A stretch of DNA of 64,000 nucleotides, taken from contig NC_086247.1 in assembly GCF_021018805.1 (NCBI RefSeq), positions 120,632,094-120,696,093 on the forward strand, written 5' to 3'. The notes beneath the pieces are model-generated. The model did no database searches. It was given only the letters and a program-made list of their open reading frames with translations, and was not told the origin of the DNA. The DNA comes from Prinia subflava (lineage: Eukaryota; Chordata; Aves; Passeriformes; Cisticolidae). Made by a program: the position numbers and the translations under genes. Positions 13,203-24,526 of the stretch are shown piece by piece (the first letter of the stretch is position 1; each line of letters opens with the position of its first letter).

Positions 13203-16200
13203 TTACTGCCAAGGGTGGCTCATTTGTTTGTTGACATTTATGATCTTTGCCCCTCAGCTGATGAAAACTTTTGCCTACTACTACAAAGAAATAAAGTTGA
13301 CTTGAGGTAGATTTTGAAGTCACTGAAGTACTTTACCTGTCATCATGCACCCCAGTGCAGACTCTCCCTACTTTGCTGCAATCATCATGTTTTTCTTAAG
13401 GTTTTGCAATCTTCTTTAGCTTCTAGCTTCCTCCCTTCCCTCCCTGCATGCCCTACAAAGATTTAAGTTCTTGCAGCTTCAAAAGAAGGTGGGAAAATGT
13501 CAAAAAGGCAATCAAAGATCAGGAGTCAGAATAAAAGAATTGTGGGTCCATGTGTATGCTCTAAATTTCAGGAATATTAAGGAATCTTACTATTATTAAA
13601 ACTGCACAAGAGAAAATTCTTATGTGTTAAGAAACCACATCAGTTTTGGAGTACCTAGAATTGGCAATACTGAGTGGCTTCTTGGGAGGTCCACAAAGCA
13701 TTGAACACCACAAGGCTTCCTGTATCCGGAGCTTTAAAATATGCAAGAGCATCCTGTTCCTATTAGATGCCCAATATTCATATCTGAAATCACATTTTGG
13801 CCACAAAAAGGAAATTATTTACCCATCACTCACCATTTTCTATGGTAATTAAGAAGTTGCTCTAAACTGAGCATTGCACGTTTTCCATGTGTCAGTTTGA
13901 TGCCACATTTTAGTGCACTAGCTGAGGAGTCCAGAAATCAAAGAGATGCAGCTTCAAGCTTCAAACATGAATACCTAGAGCTATGCTGTTCTGAATGACA
14001 ATGGACATGGAGATGAATGTTTACATTTTTTTTCTGCAGACTCTTTCACATGGGTGTGTTTGATGCTTTCTTCAGGTGGGTCTGAAGCTAGGATTGAGTA
14101 ATGAATAAACATGTCTTATTGAAGCGAGTTTGACATTTCAACTAAGTTTTCACATTAATTAAGGTTGTCCTAGCCCCCCTCAAAGAGGAGCAGAAATTTG
14201 AGAGAACCCGGTGGTTGAGGTATAGTATAAAAAGCTGTATGAACACTTTGTTAAATGCACAGATTTAACCCTGCTGGTTTGCTCCTAATCATTATTAATT
14301 GCCTCCAGTGGTGGACATTAATTTCCCTATTGCAGCAACATGCATCTTGAGTTTGAGCATATCCTAATATATCAAGTGGGACAGGTGATATAATTCATCT
14401 GGTCACAGCTGGAAAGAAGACAGCCACCCACATGCAAGCAGTCTGTCAGCCTTAGTTACGCTGCAGACACCACCACAGCCTCCATAACAACATTGTACAT
14501 TTATCTCTGGGGATAACTTTACAAGAAGTACAGCAGATCAGTTCATCCTATTTAATCTGCTGTTGTCTTATCAGGAGTAAGAATGCTTCAGCCTGGGCTT
14601 TAGCTCTGAATTTGGGAGGGGAAAAATTTGCTCATGTGTCTGGTTGTGCAGGAGAGCCTGACCCTCTCCTGGTTGCTAGAAAGGGGAGGGAGCTGGTACA
14701 GTGCCCCAAAACAGGGCATGCCCCAGGAGCTAAAGTGCAGTCCTTACATCTGGACCATGAGAGGTTTGTGTTCACATCCCTGAAGCATCCAGTTCAGACT
14801 GGAACCCACTTGCCAAGCCTTGTATTTGTGTATATTGTACCATATGTTGTGCAATGGTCACTGTGCCAGAGCAGCTCTCTCAGTAAATTAAACACTTCCA
14901 TGTGTACAGGGGCAGGAGAAGTGGACATAACTCCACCTTGGTAGAGGCTGGTGGCAAGAGCCTCCATTTGAAGGCAGAAGATGCAGCTGCACAAGCTCAG
15001 CCCATGATCCTGGTGGGAGGACAATGTGCCTCGCTGTCTGCTTTCAGGTAGAAGTTTTCACTCTGGACTCAGGAGGGGCATACATTTCCACAAGAAGTTT
15101 CTGGGTTTAGAGATGGCGCATATCCAGGTGAAGAATGCTTCCTTGGGAAAAAAAAACACCTTGCCCGAGTGTCCTGATTATCTAGTTAATGAAACATGCA
15201 AATTACTGCTAGCTCAGAGCTCCTTTCCCAGTATGGCCCATAACTACACCTCAGCAGCTGTTATGGTGTATGCACTGAATTTGAGCTAGAAGATAAAGGA
15301 AGTCTGAGGAAACAAAAGATGGCATAAAAGGATATTCAGATCTGGCCCCGAGGAAAGATGAGGATTTAAACTAAGCAGAACCAGGTTCCACAGTTGCCTT
15401 TCTTAACTGTAATTAACTGTAATTTTTCAGGTTACAATTACCCTTATTTGTAGCAACCAGCAATAGATTAGCCATAGAATTGTTTAGCACTTGGTTTAAC
15501 AATTATGCACAAGTTTGTTTGCCTATCCAAACCCTTGTCCAAATATGTAAAATATACTTGTCCAGAAAAAAGGACAAAATTTAGGGTTGTGAAAATTTTT
15601 GGAACAAGGTCTTTCATTTACAAGTTTTCAGTGAATTGTGAAAGCATATATCCAAATGATAATTTCTTCTTAATACAGAACAAAGAATTTATTACTGGAA
15701 TCTAAGTGTCATGCTCCATTTGAAGTGGTTTTCAGACAGTTCTTATTCAGACCCCCTTGGTGATTCCTGCTAACTACTTTGCTCTTGAGTTCACCACTAT
15801 AAAAGTGAAGTGGAAGAGCTTAAAAAAGGCAACTTAGTTATTTAGCAGAACAAGTCTTGTTGTAATAGACTGATATGAACTTGATGGTCTTCTTTCTGGT
15901 TCTTGGTTCTTGTGCCTTTCAAATTATCCTAATCATATAGGTGTAATCCTACAAATTCTTGCTGCATTTTGCAGATATGCCTTATCATTCAAGGATGGCA
16001 CCATAGAAGTGCAATTGTTTAATGGATCAGAACATTGAGGTGAAACTAGTCCTTAGCATCTTAGCATATAATAACACTTTACACCAAGCCTAAAAGCATT
16101 ATATAGTGGGTTTTTAAATGTTCAATCATTAGGCTTGATGCATTTAGCCCAGGTGAAAATTGTGAGTACTAGAGATAAAGGAAAAATACATCTACATAGC

Positions 16201-18989
16201 TTTGAAAAGGTTTAATTCTTCCTGTGTCTGTGAATTGTTCCATACCAGACGATACCTTGATAATTAGATCTCCATTTCTTTAAAGGGGACATTTTGTCCT
16301 GACAGCATCTAAATTACACTGTTTTCTTTTTCTGTTGGGACGACACATTGTCAAAGTGAATCACAGCGAATTCTCTCTGTCTCCTGACTTTGATCCCTGC
16401 TTTTTCTCATAGAGGAGTCCAGGCTGTGGCTCGGCAGTGTGCCAGTGCTGATCAGCTACTGCAGGCATCCAGGGCTGTGTTTACCTCTTTCTTGCTCCCC
16501 AGATTTGCTGGAAGGAGCTGGCATTCCACTTGCAGCAGATGGGTTTTGATCTGTCTCAGCCTTCCTTGGAAAACTCTGTCTGCTTAGCTGTGGACAGCTT
16601 TATATTTCATCTGGACTGGCACCTGTTTTGGTGGTCTGGAGCACCGTGTTTATGCCTGTCTCATCTGTTTTTTACCACTTCTAAGGCATGCTGTTTTACA
16701 ATCCAACTGAAGGCTTTAGTAGAGGAGAGATTTGCTACAAAATCCAAGAAGGAAGGAAAACAATTCTGGATATGCTGCAGTAGCTGTCATAAACCTAGAC
16801 AAGATGGCTTTTTTTCTAGTTATCTGGGCAGCAGGAGTTTTTGGGTTGAGCTGCCAGTGCAAGTCCATCACAAATCTCTCTGCTAACTTGTGAATCAGAT
16901 ACTCACAATCAAAATGGGTCAAGTAAACTGTTGGGTTGCCAGTTTTGGATAGCTTGGCTGAACAGCCTTATTTCATCTAGAACTGTTATTTATGAGTTAT
17001 CGCAGAAGATTCCAGTGTTACGATCACTGTTGTTAACATGAGTCTAAAGGAACAAAGGCTTTGTACTAAAAAGGAAACAGTCAGGAGGAAGCCTTGCACA
17101 GTGGTATGTGGGCTGAATTCCTTACAGCAATATACATTTCCCTCTTAATTAAAATAGTTAAACTGTGGAACTAGACATTGATGCAATATGTTGTTCCTAT
17201 TCTAGAAATGCATTCACTAAGAGTTAATAAATAATCTATGTGTTCTAATCTTTTAAAGTCATTTCAGGGGGATGAAGTCATCTGCTATAATTGTAAATGC
17301 AGTACCTCTGCCTTCACTGCATTCAAATGTAAAGGTGAGAAACCGATTAGAGGTGCTGGGTTGCTAGAGATAGATGCTCCAATTTAAATGCCACTGCATT
17401 TGTTTCTAGTAAATAGAGACAATAGAATAATGCTTCCTTCTATTGTAAGGTTTTAGTCCTGGATTTCTACCTGCTTACCCCAGATTTAGCTGGGAAAAGG
17501 GATAAATTTTCTTCTTACTAAATTTACAGGGATTACTGCAATAAATACAGGCTGCCTAAATAGACCAGATTTCCCAGCTACACAGCACTAGTTACCCAGT
17601 GCCAGAGCTGCATCACATTCTAGTTCTGACATCTGAGGTGAATCTTGCTGCAGGAGCACAGTTAAAGCTGCTTTTGATGAATGTAAGGGCATTGTTCCTT
17701 TTTAGTTTGCTTTTCTTTTAAGAGGACCTGAGCCAACTTACCTGGAAAATCAAGCTTTTCACATGTCCAATTTCAGATTCTAAACTGAAAGTACATGGCA
17801 GGCTGTAAATCTCCCAAAGTAGTGGGGTGACCAGTCACTCCTGAGTTTGGTTTCCCACTTCCAGACTGCTACCAGTCTTAGGGTGACTCAAAACTAGCTT
17901 GTGGTGACTTGATTGTTCAGCAGTTGCAATCAGAATTGCAGTGAAGGTGCCTTAATCTCTGATGCCCATGCTTCCATGAGCTGGTTTAATTCTCTTGTTG
18001 ACAGCCAAATTAGCTGACACAATGCTGTCAGTCAGTGCAGGCAAGAATAAGCCACACCAAGCCTCAGATTCACTCAGCTCCCATCAGTTGTTTACTTGTG
18101 ACAAAATGTCCCGGTTTGGAGCGTGACTCCTCCCCATCTGTGGCAAGCAGTGAGTTTTAATTGAAATCATATAATCAAAGGGCTGCACTAAAGCACTGCT
18201 GCATTTCTTGGTGATCAGAGGTCTAAAGGGAATGACTTTAATGAAGCAGAGAGCCCAAGAACTCCCCAGCTGAAGTCCTACCTAAAAGAAAACTCATGCA
18301 CACTTGAAAGTGCAGAAATACTCAGAGCAAAGATCAAACTTCCCTTGCACCTCCTGGAGTGTAGCAGAAATGTTACTCCGTGGAGATCCAGCCCTGGCTG
18401 AATCTCCTGCAGAGGAAATGAAAGACAGGCTACACCACTTTCCTAGGTCATTCAATACCCCAGCATTTTATGTGAATATCAATGGCAGCATTGTCCAGTG
18501 TGTACATTATATAGAGACAGTCAAAAATGGTATATCAATGATAGCATCTTTAATAGCCATAAAAATAAAGTGAGGAAGACAGAGGGTGATAAATAAGGAA
18601 CAGCCTGTATTGATCCATCTGCATTTGGTTTGTTAGATTTCTTATACAGTTATTGGGAACAAAAACCTGTCAGTTCTTCCTCCTCCAAAATAAACTGCTT
18701 TCCATTAACAGGCAGCAGATGATCTCATGGGTTTTAAGGAAACATGCAAGAGGGATCTGCAAAAGAGGATATGATTAAGATTATTAATATAGCTATAAAT
18801 TTCATCAGCCTTTCCTCTTGAAACTTGGACAACTGCATTAAGCAATAAAAAATAATAATAATAGTCTGAAGCTCTTCTGTATCTCTGTAACCTCTCTATG
18901 ACACTCACGGTAGCTTTAAAAATGGTGCTTAAGCCCACCTGATAGGAAAATATCACTTGCAATGCCTCAAGTGTGCATTAATCCAGGCT

Positions 18990-19090
18990 CACATGTGAGG
19001 CAGCTTATCTGGATCCCCTCCAGCCTGTCCACATCTTTGCATAGCAGGGACTAAAATTGAACAGAGTATTCCAGGTGTGTCCTGGCAAGC
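18990..19090 (-). mobile_element. CR1-type LINE fragment, part 1 (3'-side part)
   Basis: The stretch with ggatcccctccagcctgtcc and attccaggtgtg matches my memory of the reverse complement of the CR1 reverse-transcriptase 3' portion. In avian CR1 copies that portion carries a block encoding an arginine-rich C-terminal region with a 'dominant error' motif area. Sense is on the minus strand. It stops abruptly at 19090, where the solo LTR begins, and resumes at 19683. The copy is diverged, lacks the CR1 3' octamer terminus at its left edge and has no intact reading frame. The left boundary is approximate. Confidence 0.85.
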
Positions 19091-19677
19091 TGTGCTAGTT
19101 TTACCTGTGGTAGAGTTAATTTTCTTCACAGTGGCTATGATGGGGCTGTGGTTTGGATTTGTGATGAAAACACAGTTGATAATACAGAGATATTTTTGTT
19201 ATTGTTGAGCAGGGCTTGAACGGAGCCAAGGCCTTTTCTGGTTTTTGTACTGCCATGATAGTGAAGGGCTGGGGTGCATGAGAAACTGGGAGGAGACACA
19301 GTCAGGAGAGGTGACCTCAGCTGACCAAAGGGATATTCCTGACCATGGGACACAATGCTCAGTACATAAAATGTGGGGAAGAAGCAGGAAGGGAGGGGCA
19401 TTTGGAGTGCTGGCATTTGGAGTGCTGGCATTTGTCTTCCCAAGTAACTGTTGAGTGTGACAGGGCCCTAGTCTCCTGGAATGGCTGAGCACCTACCTGT
19501 GAATTAGCTCCTTGTTTTGCTTTGCTGGCATGCATGGCCTTTACTTTCTATATTAAACTGGTTTTTATCTCAATCCATGAGCTTTCTAGCTTTTATGCTT
19601 ACTATATTCTCCCTGGTCCCACTGGTGGGGGAATGACCAAGCAGCTGCACGGCCCTTGCTGGTGTTGGTCCACAACA
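19091..19677 (+). mobile_element. Solo LTR of an avian endogenous retrovirus (ERVL-like)
   Basis: A 587-bp element that starts TGTGCTAG and ends CCACAACA, so it has TG...CA termini. It is flanked by an identical 5-bp target-site duplication, caagc, at 19086-19090 and 19678-19682. Inside, in plus orientation, are a TATA-like CATAAAA at 19365-19371 (U3 to R) and a polyadenylation signal ATTAAA at 19552-19557 near the R/U5 region. From memory the sequence resembles an LTR family common in songbirds; a 5-bp duplication fits ERVL-type elements. No second LTR, primer-binding site, polypurine tract or gag/pol/env remnant adjoins it, so it is a solo LTR left by LTR-LTR recombination. The family name needs a repeat-library search. 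Confidence 0.92.
19398..19427. repeat. 15-bp tandem duplication inside the solo LTR
   Basis: Two identical adjacent 15-bp copies (19398-19412 and 19413-19427; unit gcatttggagtgctg), followed by a partial third copy. They sit about 30 bp downstream of the TATA-like box, around the expected start of R. In the family form I remember this motif occurs once, so the duplication is probably private to this copy or a sub-lineage. Confidence 0.9.
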
Positions 19678-19682
19678 CAAGC

Positions 19683-20064
19683 TATGAGCATTGACTTTTT
19701 TATCTCAGCTGGTGATGTCCTTGTTGATGTAACCCTGCATCCTCTTGGTTTTCTTTGCTGCAGAAATACACAATTCACTCATACTGAACTCATTGTCCAC
19801 CAGGGACCCCCAGTCCCTTTTCCACAGAGCTCATCCCCAGCTGGGTAGATCCCACTCCATGCTGCAGTCCTGCATTATGTTTTCCTAGGTGTAAGACCTT
19901 ACACTTGTCTTTGTTGAACTTCATCAGTTTCTAGTTAGACCAGCCTCCCACCTTATCCAGGTCTTCCTTCAGGGGAGCTCTCCCTTCCGAAGTGTCCACT
20001 ACACCACTCAGCTTGATATAATGGCAGACTTTGTCAGAGTATATTCAATTCCATCTGCCAGCCT
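19683..20064 (-). mobile_element. CR1-type LINE fragment, part 2 (5'-side part)
   Basis: Continuation of the CR1 copy interrupted by the LTR. Landmarks in order on the plus strand are gtccaccagggacccccagt, cacagagctcatccccagct, gacctt-acacttgtctttgttgaacttcat and tatattcaattccatc. All correspond to the reverse complement of the CR1 reverse-transcriptase 3' region as I know it from bird and turtle genomes. Sense is therefore minus. Frameshifts and stops are present throughout, so it is a dead copy. The right boundary, about 20064, is where similarity fades, as expected for a 5'-truncated LINE. Confidence 0.88.
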
Positions 20065-21314
20065 AAGGTGTATACTGGTTTTGGCAGATTATGACAAATG
20101 TCAAAGTCTCTTCAGAGGCAAGTACATAGAGGATTTGGAATATGTGTGTATGTGTGTTTGCTGGGCTCCATACACCCTCTAATATGTAAAATATTTTAGC
20201 CATTGAGACCCCAGGTGCTTGAGGCTGCATTCCCAGAGCATGTGGGGGGTCTTTCACAGGGCTTCTTTTTACCTCATTGGAGAGGATGAGCATTGAGTGC
20301 ACACTATTTACCTTCCTGCCAGACATCTGCTTACATATTTTGGAGGGGAACAGCACTAAGGAAATGGCTCAGAAAAGCTCCCTATTTTCAGTTAATTCAA
20401 ACTGTCCAACAGCTTAATTTCTGGTGTGTTGGGAGCGTGATGCAGTTCTGATATGTCACATTGCATTACGACTTTGCACATGCTATTTGCCCATCTCAGT
20501 TTCAGGCTTCCTGCAGTATGAACAAACACACTTATTTTCTTATCAGATTCCCATTTCATGCTCCTGAGTCAGAGAAAGAATAAAGCCCTCTTATGGACAC
20601 TAAGACACAAAGAGCTTCTGGAAGCCCTCTGCTGCCACAGTTCATGAGCTCTTTACATTCCAGTTACTTCAATTTTTTCCCCCCAAAGAAATATTGTTGA
20701 AGCCAACTACTGATTTGAACTCCTTATCAAGTGAGTGTGAGATGAACAGAGGAGCATCAGCCAAAAACCTCGGTATGCTACCTTTACAGACCATCTTCCA
20801 CCTTGAAGCTGCTGGTGGTATGTGACACCCCGTACTGACAGCCAGGTGCAAATCCTGCCATTTTCATTTGGAAGGCATCACTTCATATGCATGATGCTCA
20901 TGTGCTGAAATGCATTGTATTCTAAGCAAGCTCACCCTCCAAGAAAAGTGTGATGGCAGCTACACTGCCTGTAGTCCCAGACTCATGCTGATTTCTAGAC
21001 CATACCATGGGACTGACTGATGGACAATCCCAGGTCAGTTCTGTCAACCTGATGGAGCAGACAGCTCCATCCACTGCAGCACTTGGAAATGGGTTGAGCT
21101 ACTGCTTTGGAGAGCCAGTAGCTGGTACAGCCCTACTGCTGCATGCCTCTTCAGCTTCCCCACGTGTTTTCTACTACTGTAGAGTGTATTTTAATATAGC
21201 TTCCAGTACTGTTTCAAGGAGGGAGCTGAAGAAGTGTCGAGCAGTATTGCTATAAACAATCCTTTAACTCCATATCGTTTGACAGATTTGAGTTCTTTAT
21301 CCTGCTTGTTTATG

Positions 21315-21350
21315 ACACATGCACAGACACATGGACACACAGACACACAC
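21315..21350. repeat. Imperfect ACAC/GACAC repeat
   Basis: An imperfect CA-based repeat with interspersed GACACA and GGACAC steps. Low-complexity, no gene association. Confidence 0.75.
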
Positions 21351-23429
21351 TTACAAAACCTCTGCAATGCAATGCTGTGGCACTCTTTGTCCTTGCCTCC
21401 TTTCCTCTAATGTTTATGACCCATTTTCAAAGGCATGCACTGGTATCTGATGATCTGTATCTTTTCAAGTCTGCATACAGACATGCAATCTCGCTGTCTG
21501 GGTAATGCCTCCAATGGACAGCCTTCCAACAGACTCACTTTCCTCTTCCATCCTTTGCCCTCATCCCATGGATAAAAATGACTGATGAAGCCCATTACTT
21601 ATCTATCAGATAATAGATCTGCTTTGACACAGATTCCTTATAAAGCTTGCTCTTAGCAAAATCTGTTCTTGACATCAAGAAGGCACTGGGCTAAAACATT
21701 GCTTTTGTTGGTAGGTTAATTTAGCATTTAAATTCTTTTTCTCTAATGACTTTTTTCATGGAAAATTGGTCCACTATGTACAGCAGAATTTAACTGATCC
21801 ATACTCCTGTGATTAAAAAAAAAGTCTCTGTTACAGTGAAAAGATTCTCCCCACAATGCTGACAGCAATGGGTCTTGTAGACAAGATTAAGATGCATTCA
21901 GCAAAATCCTGACACCCAAACTGGGAAAAGATGACAACATGAAAGAGGATTTAGTTACTTTTTGTTAGTTCTACAGCATTGCCAGTGATTATGAGAGACA
22001 AGCAATTGTGCTTTTTAAGTTTGACCACATTTCAAAGTGCTGTGCACTACTGCACCAAGTACAGAACAGTTCAAGCCCTGAAAACCTTCAGATGAACTCC
22101 AAGAGGCTCAATTCACTTCTATGCTTTGGGCTGTGCTTCTGCCCTGCCCTGGCAGGGCCCGAGATCCCCTGGCACACTGTGTTTTCCATACACATCAAAC
22201 CCTTGTGAGTATAGAAACCCAGAGAAACTCAGATGTGCTGGCCAGGTCATGGTGCATTTTTGATGACTGGAAAGATTCTCCTAAATTAAATTCCAGAACT
22301 CCAAACCCAGGCCAACATTTCTAACAGAAGGAATTCCCAGACCCTGTAAGCCACAACATCTGGAGCTACAGCAGTCGTTGCAGGGCCTGCTTATCAGACA
22401 AAGAGCTTCTCACAGCCTGATGAAAAACTCCCATCCCCTTTGTCCATCACATCAGAACACAGAGCAGAGCAGCCTGAGGGGGCAGCCAGGGCCATACCCC
22501 AGCCCTGCCTCACACCAGTGTCCGCATGGGGAAATCCTGCCTGGCTGCACGCCTGCTGCTCTGGGCAGGGAAGTGTGCCTGCAGCTCTGCTGGGTGCCTG
22601 GCTCTCCCCCAGCCTCATGGGGACCTTTATTCTGCATTCTTTTTCCTACGGATTGATGTGCCTGCCCCTTGGGGGCTGTGAGGAGTAGCAAGAACGAGAG
22701 TGTCTGAGGCTGCTGGGTATACATTTTTGTGGGGGAGGTATAGGTTACTTCAGTTTCCAATTTGGCAGAGCTCCCAGAAATAGCTCTTGCAGAAATACAT
22801 ATCCCTGAAATGACCTAAAAATAACCCAGTGGCAACCTGAAGCATACATAAAGCTGGAAGATAAAGATGCAGAAGGTATAAAACAAGGTCTGAGTCCCAG
22901 GGAGCACCTTCATGGTGGTGTTATTCCAGCCCATATTGTGCCTCAGCCCTTCACACCACAACTCTGCTCCTGGTTTGAAGGACTTGGCTTGAAACCTACA
23001 GAAGGACTGATGCTGCCTTGGTTGGCTGGGAGTCACCCGTGCCTTTGGAGAACATTTTACTTGTGCATAGGAAATGAGACCCTTGTGAGAAACACTTTTT
23101 TGTGGGAACAAAGGACCACTGCTCTTCACAAATGTTATAAAGCACTCGAAGTAAAAAAAAAAAACCTAAAACAACAAAACAGCTACTCTCATATACCATT
23201 AGTTTTAATACTACCTGCTGTACAGAGATAGAGTTAAATTAGCTTCAGCAGGTTTATCTCCATTTTTAACAGCAGTCTCGAAGTCAGCAGAGCCCTCCAC
23301 AATTCCATACTCAAAATATTATACGAATATATGGAGAAATTTGCATGAAACGGTCAATATGGCAAACCTTCTCTCACATCTCCAGACAAAGGCAAATGAA
23401 AATCAAGAATCTCTGCAGCATCCATCCTG

Positions 23430-23470
23430 AAAAAAAAAAAAAAAGAAAAAAAAAAGAAGAGAAAGAAAAG
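23430..23470. repeat. A-rich purine tract
   Basis: A15 followed by G, then A10, then GAAGAGAAAGAAAAG. Pure purine on the plus strand for about 40 bp. It could be a decayed poly(A) tail, but the sequence upstream is not recognisable as a retroposon. Confidence 0.9.
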
Positions 23471-24505
23471 TGTCTTATTGAATAAATTACACTAGAAGAT
23501 GCAGCAGTGTTTCTTTAATGGTCAAAGATTGATTCTCAGGACCAGAAGCCTGAACCAGCAAACAAAGTATCTGCTTCTGTCTGCCCCATCCTGAGAGCTC
23601 TTCACAGCAGAGCTGAGTAAATAATTCGCAGTAGATAATTTACCTGCACAAAGGCTTTCTTTTTTTCACTTACTGAATGTCAGTACCTTGATTGTGGCTT
23701 CCTCTAATTTATTTGTAATTCAAATGTACTTGTCCAATTTATTATCTTTCTTCTTTCCTAACAGGTCAGATAGACTGTGAAGGGTCTGCTACAAGTATTT
23801 CAACCTGCCTATTCAAGAGAGAGCTGAGTTCATCATGAATAGTATCAGACAGCTTCGTGGGGTTTTTTTCTCTCCATCCACAGGAATGCAAATTTTGTGA
23901 TCAGGGGAAGAGCTTTGGATTGATAATAAAAATTTTATTCTGCTGGATAAAACCTCAGGGGTTTTCCTCAAAGCTTCAGCCTTAGAAAAATGGTGATACT
24001 GCAGTCTCTGTTGTCTCTGTGCAGAGCTGAAATGAAATCTTTTTATTACATTCACTTGAAATAATGGCACCTGCTACTTCAGGCACAGTCAAAACCTGTG
24101 TGCCTGGGCTCTAGAAAAATTTCCCAATGAACTTGAACCCCCACTGTGTTAAGCACTGTCCCTTTTAAATGTAGTAATTGCAGAACATAGATTGAAGAGA
24201 AATGGTCACAGCAGTGGCGGATGAAGAATTTTTGTCCCTCATTAGGTTTAAGCTCGAGGCTCTGGTAGAGCTTTGTCATCTCAGCCCAGCACTTCTGCTG
24301 CGTGGCAGTACTGGAGCGTGCAAACTTCAAATGGGCTTTCCATGGGCGTTCATGCAGACCGGGCTCCATCGCTCTAACATCTGCAGAAAGCAGAAACAGC
24401 AAAGACCTGGGGAGCCTGGGCAGAGCAAAGCCATTTTCAAACCACCAGCAACAGTGGTTCACCTAATGCAATCCCTGTCTTGGCCCCTGGATGTGAAAGT
24501 TGATT

Positions 24506-24526
24506 AAAAAAAAAAAACAAAAAAAC
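24506..24526. repeat. Short A-rich tract
   Basis: A12, C, then A7 with a following CCAAAG. Simple low-complexity sequence. Confidence 0.85.

Larger units (their letters stand above)
9337..18989. other. Unique non-coding sequence, no gene found
   Basis: No supportable gene. Several short minus- and plus-strand open frames overlap one another near 9500-10620 and 16390-16920, but they have no recognisable domains and no shared codon signature. A segment at 17268-17334 has good splice-acceptor and donor sequences (see findings). The AT-rich segment 14120-14400 contains a perfect TATAAAA, several TAAT cores and an E-box and could be regulatory, but nothing in the sequence proves it. Confidence 0.6.

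Noticed and set aside
19678..20064. Internal retroviral genes next to the LTR
   Set aside because: Sequence after the LTR is CR1 and resumes directly after the target-site duplication, so no proviral interior remains.
20624..20634. CTCF-like core gccctctgctg
   Set aside because: A single 11-bp degenerate match is expected by chance many times in 64 kb; no supporting signal in the sequence.
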